From assembly GCA_922989275.2 (NCBI GenBank), contig OV277866.1, positions 35,171,246 through 35,235,245 of the forward strand: a DNA stretch of 64,000 nt, given 5' to 3'. The position numbers and the translations under genes are program-made. Positions 53,201 to 56,200 of this stretch are shown here, one piece after another. How positions within the stretch are numbered: the first letter of the stretch is position 1; each line of letters begins with the position of its first letter. This stretch comes from Gari tellinella. Its lineage: Eukaryota; Mollusca; Bivalvia; Cardiida; Psammobiidae. The notes below the pieces were generated by a model, which did not search any database, had not been told where the DNA came from, and saw nothing but the letters and a program-made list of their open reading frames with translations.

Positions 53201-56200
53201 TTTTTACAGAATTTCTTATCCTAAGCTTATATTTATATAAGCGTTTGACATACATTTAAAAGTTAGTTTTTCGCTCACCTGTGCATATAGTGCTCGGTGA
53301 GCTTTTGTGGTCATGTTGTGTTCGGTGTCAATGTTCGTCGTGCCGTGTGCGTCGTGCGTCCTTGAACATATTGAGGATACAATAAATGCCACACCCTTGA
53401 CCGATTTTTTATTAAACTTGACCAGAATTTTCATCAGGTTAAACGCTAGGTCAAGTTTGATTTAAACCCTATTCAGAAACCAGTTTTTGCACCTGATATT
53501 AAACTAATTTTGAAGGATGCTAAAGGTTTAAGATCCATCTACAATTGTTTAAAAAGAAATACAATCCAGCCGACCTGTAAACAAACGTGAGATAAAACAC
53601 TAGGATTGAAAGTTAAGGAAAATGAGTAGAAATGCATACTTGAGTACCTTTTAATATAACAAAAAATAAAGAAGTACAATGGTTTCCGTTTCGTATAGTT
53701 CACAGGATACACTAACTACCATCTATACAAAATGAATATTATTGAAAGCCCATTATGTACCTTCCGCAAAACAGATCGAGAAACGCTATGCCCCATCAGC
53801 AAGAAAATAATAATTAACTTTTTTTTTTCACCCAAAAAACATAATATTGATATGGAAACAATGATATTTGGCTTAAGAAATACACCAGATACGGTTAAAA
53901 TTTTTATTCTTATCCTTTTTAAAATTTATATTTTTCAATATAGATACAATAAATATCTACCTACAGTACTAGGTACAAAACGTTACCTATCTTTTAAATG
54001 CAAATTATTTAGTTCAATAGCAATTGAAAATGATTCTGAATATTATTTTCATAATCAATGGGACCAATTTAAAATTATATTTGAAACTATATATTACCTA
54101 AATCAATTTTGATCAGATACGATAAAATATTTCGACATGTGTATTTGTATATAAATGTATAGAAGACAACGATGTCTTTTTTCATATAAATATGCATACA
54201 AATGCAGAACTGCTTTTTGTTAAGAAATGTGTACATGCCTGGCTACACGTTTTGTTGGTTTTTTTTTCGGTTTATTTTTTGTTCTGTATTTTAATTTTCA
54301 TTATAAGGAATAACATTGTATATACCTTAGTCAATGTAAGAATATTTAATACCTGTAAATATATGTATGCAATTATGCAAACCACAATGTGAGTCCCATT
54401 TTTATCAAACTTGGTCAAAATAACCATATTGACAAATTCTAGTTAAAGTTTGAGTATGGATTTTGTTGAGTCAAAAAGTAAATCACTAGGTCAAATGTTA
54501 TGAAAGAAAAACTAGTGAACACTCTAATAGCCACACCTTTGACCGTGTCTTTATCACGCTTTGTCAGAATGACTACATTGACATAATTTAGGTAAAGTTC
54601 GAATATGAGTGACATAGGTTTAAAAAGTAGGTCACTTGGTCATATCTTACAAAAAGCCTGTGATCACTCTTGTAACCACACTTTTTACCCAATCTTTAAC
54701 AATCTTGTCAGAATGATCAGTTTGACCAAATCTATATCAGGTATGACAATAGGTTATGTGGCTTTAAAACAAATAGGTTACTAGATCATATCTTAGAAAA
54801 AGCTTGTGAACACTGGTATCCAAGATGTCAGCCCTGTCTTTATCAACTTCTGTCAAAATGACCATCTTGACAAATTCTAGGTCATATGTGAATATATTTT
54901 TAAGTGGAGTAAAAATTAGGTATCTCGGTTAAACCTTAGAAAAGGTTATGAACACTCTAGTAGCCTCGGATTAAGCCCAGTTGTTATCAAACTTTGTCAG
55001 AATTACTATTTTGACACAATCTAGGTCGAATATGGGTTATGTGGGATCAAACACTAGGCCAAATCATAGAAAAAAAACTTTAACACTCTTAAGGCTACAC
55101 AGCTCAATGGATTTTAATACAACTTAGTCAAAATGTTTGCCTAATAGATATCAACGTCCAGTTTGAATATGGGTCATGTTAGGTCAACATTTAATTAGGT
55201 CACTGTGTCAAATCATAGTAAAACCTGGTTACATTCTAGAGGCCATACTTTGCACTTTATCTGTAAATAAGTTAATTAGAAGTTTGCCCTTCATAAAAGC
55301 TGTGTCAAGTTCGAATATAGGTCGCCAGCAATCATCAACTTTGTCACTAGATCAAATCATAGATAAGTTATTGTTAAAACCCAATCGAAATGTTTGCTTT
55401 ATTAATATCTAGGTCAGATTTCAGTATCGGTCAAGTCAGGTCAAACACTATACCACTAGGTCAAATCATAAGAAATACCTTGTTAACACTCTAGAAACTA
55501 CACATCTCATTTAATCTTAATGCAATTGCTCAAATGTTTGCCTCTTTGTTATCTATGCCATGGTTGATTGTTGGTCATATCGCGCAATAATCTAGGTTAT
55601 TTTATGTATTTTACACGGTCAATCAGGTGCGCGACTAGAGCAATATTGGCTCTCGTTATGACACCATTTCGATTTCAGTCTCTTTTATGAAGTGACATGT
55701 ATATATATATATTCTGCATTAGACTATACAGCCCATGAACATACATAATATAAAAATATACACATTAGTCCCAATTCGGTTATGGCTGCATATTTCTGTT
55801 ATTCAGTGGAAACAACTTCATCATTTCCCATTTGAAAGAAAAACAACAGAAACTCAACTCAAAACATTGTTTCAAAACAACAGCTTTTGAGAATTCTAAA
55901 TAGTTTCTCATGTCTCAGTCGCGAACAGATTATAGCCTGACCAGACTTCGATTACCCAGCATCTGGTCTGGCTCCAGACTATATGCAGTAAAAAATCATC
56001 AAATAATTTAAGGAATTTGAGTTAAAGTTATGTGTTGTTTCTGGAATATCGTCCCATAAACAAATATATAAAACGTTCATGCATTCTTATAGTTTGTTGT
56101 TTAAACATATCACTTCCGCCTAGGTGTGATTATGCCTTAGAAAGTTTAGAATATAGTGTACGTTCATCTCTTAATTTCTTATACAGCGATAAATGGAACA

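Noticed and set aside
53732..54112. 126-codon open frame as an independent gene
   Set aside because: Reads as the zinc-knuckle and tail of an L1-like ORF2, nested in a repeat element.
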